32,337 nt of DNA, from IMG/VR virus record IMGVR_UViG_3300005933_000040, positions 1-32,337 of that record, one strand, 5' to 3'. Of the stretch, positions 31,019 through 32,337 are shown one piece after another. Within the stretch, counting starts at the first letter, position 1; each line of letters begins with the position of its first letter. Below the pieces are notes generated by a model. It ran no database searches and was not told the DNA's origin. It worked only from the letters and a program-made list of their open reading frames with translations. Both the position numbers and the translations under genes were made by a program. The stretch comes from a virus.

Positions 31019-31224
31019 TTCTTTCTACCTCTAAACTGTACAGGTCCAGTCATGTATGGTTTGGAAAACCATAATTTAAACCAATCCGGATCTCCGGGTT
31101 TTAAGCCTAGTTTTCTTTCCTTTTGCTTTAAAGCAGTAGCAGTCTGACTAATGTTTTCGCCCATGGACGGTTCATTACCCTCTGTGCCAATGCCTGCCAA
31201 ACGTTTTAAATCGCTTATGTTCAT
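31015..31224 (-). CDS. conserved small protein, 69 aa
   Basis: Function unknown. It starts MNISDLKRLAG, a weaker variant of the N-terminal peptide shared by its neighbours. Its C-terminal half, LKPGDPDWFKLWFSKPYM (40-57), resembles a motif I recall from small marine T4-like phage proteins. A TATAAATA sequence overlaps the start codon. Its stop overlaps the start of the 627-aa gene (ATGA), so the two are coupled. Confidence 0.78.
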   Translation of the reverse strand: MNISDLKRLAGIGTEGNEPSMGENISQTATALKQKERKLGLKPGDPDWFKLWFSKPYMTGPVQFRGRKK

Positions 31225-31231
31225 ATTTATA
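31224..31231 (-). promoter_or_regulatory. exact TATAAATA match at a start codon
   Basis: The minus strand reads TATAAATA, identical to the T4 late consensus, but its last A is the A of the ATG at 31224. Transcription from it would begin inside the coding region of the 69-aa gene, so it could serve only the genes after it. It may be a coincidence. Confidence 0.25.
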
Positions 31232-31236
31232 CTGTT

Positions 31237-31812
31237 CTAAATAGTTATAGGGTTTAGTTTGAGCCCTGTTCTCACTTGATTATACATTTCTTCTGCTGTT
31301 TTAGGGTCTATAGGCACAGCATTTATAAAAGTTCTTTTGTCTCCACGAGCGGCTAAATCACGCATTTTTGAAGCACTCATGCCTTCAAGACCTTGTGCAT
31401 CTGGATCTCTTTCACCTGCACTAACCACTTTGATTGAATCAAAGTTATATTCTTTACCATTGTACTTGTTTAACAGTTCGTTGAATTGATTTACTCTGTC
31501 TGAACCTGCTACATATGTGATATCTGTATATCCCATTTGTTCTAATTTTTTCATTGCTTCAACCCATGTTTTCACCGACTTGTCTCCTACTTTGATCATT
31601 GGAAACATTTTTTGAGCAAAGGTTAATTTTTGTGCAAATGTTAATGGATCAGTTTTTTCATTTTGAGTATGTGTTATAAAGATATAAGGGTCGCCTATCT
31701 GTGCTTTGACAACTTCACCTATTTTTTTGTGTCCTGCTGTTGGAGGATTCATTCTGCCAAAGGCAAATACAGCAGTTTTATTTGGTGCTTCTACTATCTC
31801 GGTAATCAACAT
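31237..31812 (-). CDS. nucleotidyltransferase, NMNAT/cytidylyltransferase-like
   Basis: This 191-aa protein has the HIGH-superfamily motif FGRMNPPTAGHKK (18-30) and a second motif, MSASKMRDLAARGD (about 145-158), like the ISxxxxR site. It transfers AMP or CMP from NTP onto a phosphorylated substrate; NMN or a phosphocholine-type substrate is possible. It begins MLITEIVEA, a capsid-targeting-like peptide, and I recall cyanophage homologues with a similar start. If it is packaged it might act right after injection, for instance on NAD metabolism. That link is inference. Confidence 0.85.
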   Translation of the reverse strand: MLITEIVEAPNKTAVFAFGRMNPPTAGHKKIGEVVKAQIGDPYIFITHTQNEKTDPLTFAQKLTFAQKMFPMIKVGDKSVKTWVEAMKKLEQMGYTDITYVAGSDRVNQFNELLNKYNGKEYNFDSIKVVSAGERDPDAQGLEGMSASKMRDLAARGDKRTFINAVPIDPKTAEEMYNQVRTGLKLNPITI

Positions 31813-31814
31813 GA

Positions 31815-32120
31815 TTACTCTCCATTTTCTTTTTCAGAATCCATTATTCTCTGCATCAGCAAAGTTTTATCTTGTGTAGTTATTTGATCTGCTATCTGTT
31901 TTGGAATCTTGTATTTTGTGCAATATTCTTTGATGCACGAATCTATCAAAGGCATAACTGCTTCATTATCGCCTGTTTGTTTGCACTTGTTCATTGTAGG
32001 GTAATAATTTTTTCTATAAAAATCATCATCGTTAATCATGTAAAAGTACATATCATCTAATAGATCGTAATCTAAAGTAGGTTCTTGTTCTATCTGATTG
32101 AATTCGTTCAGTCTTACCAT
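31815..32120 (-). CDS. conserved hypothetical protein, 101 aa
   Basis: Function unknown. It is acidic and helical, with a YDLLDDMYFYMINDDDFYRKNYY segment at about residues 18-40 that I recall from marine T4-like phage proteins. It begins MVRLNEFNQIEQ, which faintly resembles the targeting-type starts of its neighbours. It ends 2 nt before the nucleotidyltransferase gene, and an AGGAGG site lies 7 nt upstream of the ATG. Confidence 0.78.
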   Translation of the reverse strand: MVRLNEFNQIEQEPTLDYDLLDDMYFYMINDDDFYRKNYYPTMNKCKQTGDNEAVMPLIDSCIKEYCTKYKIPKQIADQITTQDKTLLMQRIMDSEKENGE

Positions 32121-32121
32121 T

Positions 32122-32331
32122 TTATGCCGCCTCCTTATAGGTGCTTAACTGTTCTACTATAAAACCTTTATGTTTGCCTCTGTTTATGTATTTTCCCATA
32201 CTTTGTTTCCAATGTAATGTATTATAGTTCCAATTCTTTTCTTTGCAGAGTGTTTTAAATTCTAGTCCGTTAACAACATATTTTTTGTTTGTGTTAGTTG
32301 TTATTTGATATGTGTATTTTTCACTTCTCAT
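32122..32331 (-). CDS. small protein with DNA-binding-like segment, 69 aa, maybe partial
   Basis: It is basic, with FKTLCKEKNWNYNTLHWKQS (25-44) followed by GKHKGF, a pattern resembling the helix-turn-helix-type segment that accompanies some phage HNH/GIY endonucleases. The frame is open to the window edge, so the ATG at 32331 may not be the real start and no Shine-Dalgarno can be judged. It could be a remnant or accessory part of a homing endonuclease, but that rests on resemblance only. Confidence 0.6.
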   Translation of the reverse strand: MRSEKYTYQITTNTNKKYVVNGLEFKTLCKEKNWNYNTLHWKQSMGKYINRGKHKGFIVEQLSTYKEAA

Positions 32332-32337
32332 ACGAGA

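Noticed and set aside
1-32337. tRNA genes, CRISPR arrays and insertion sequences
   Set aside because: I looked for cloverleaf-like GC-rich segments, regularly spaced repeats and transposase motifs and saw none. A tool-based scan would be needed to exclude a tRNA with certainty.

Overview
The window looks like part of a marine T4-like myovirus genome. It is AT-rich, and all 55 protein genes I can support, two of them partial or possibly partial at the window edges, are on the minus strand. Genes are packed with start/stop overlaps (many TAATG and ATGA junctions) and no tRNA or rRNA gene was seen. T4-type landmarks are a complete family B DNA polymerase with a T4 gp43-like layout, a FEN/T4 RNase H nuclease, a DexA-like exonuclease and a likely sliding clamp. 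Many small unknown proteins resemble, from memory, families conserved in cyanophages and pelagiphages. No photosynthesis gene is visible, so a heterotrophic host such as a SAR11-type bacterium is possible, but the sequence alone does not prove it.

Transcription runs from high to low coordinates. (1) About 26.0-32.3 kb: small basic or linker-rich proteins, a 627-aa multidomain protein, a nucleotidyltransferase and a HAD nucleotidase. Several start with a short peptide resembling the T4 capsid-targeting sequence, so this is probably a head or virion module. Late-promoter-like TAAATA elements lie in its gaps. (2) About 18.9-25.9 kb: DsbA-like protein, membrane protein, HAD phosphatase, peroxiredoxin, GMP reductase, DNA polymerase, exonuclease and clamp. 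(3) About 7.7-18.9 kb: accessory metabolism, with a TGT/DpdA-like transglycosylase, two oxidoreductases, a QueD/PTPS-like candidate, glycosyltransferase, ClpP, phosphoribosyltransferase, HIT protein, 2OG-Fe(II) oxygenase, two SGNH-type proteins, GTP cyclohydrolase I and QueE. (4) About 2.9-7.7 kb: RNase H, small conserved proteins, a GIY-YIG homing endonuclease and a MoxR-type AAA+ ATPase followed by a metallopeptidase/VWA protein. (5) 0-1.6 kb: small unknown proteins, again with TAAATA elements.

Three things stand out. First, FolE, QueE, a possible T-fold protein and a TGT-like enzyme lie within about 11 kb and suggest synthesis of a 7-deazaguanine base and its insertion into phage DNA or tRNA; QueC is not in the window. 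Second, six sigma-70-like promoters, five with exact or near-exact boxes and all with a 17-bp spacer, serve the replication/metabolism block, while TAAATA elements mark the two flanks, which gives a promoter-level map of early and late modules. Third, an 8-bp stem with an 8-nt loop abuts the Shine-Dalgarno of the polymerase gene, in the position expected for a gp43-type autoregulatory operator. A 54-codon two-helix membrane protein gene starting with TTG sits at 14333-14497.
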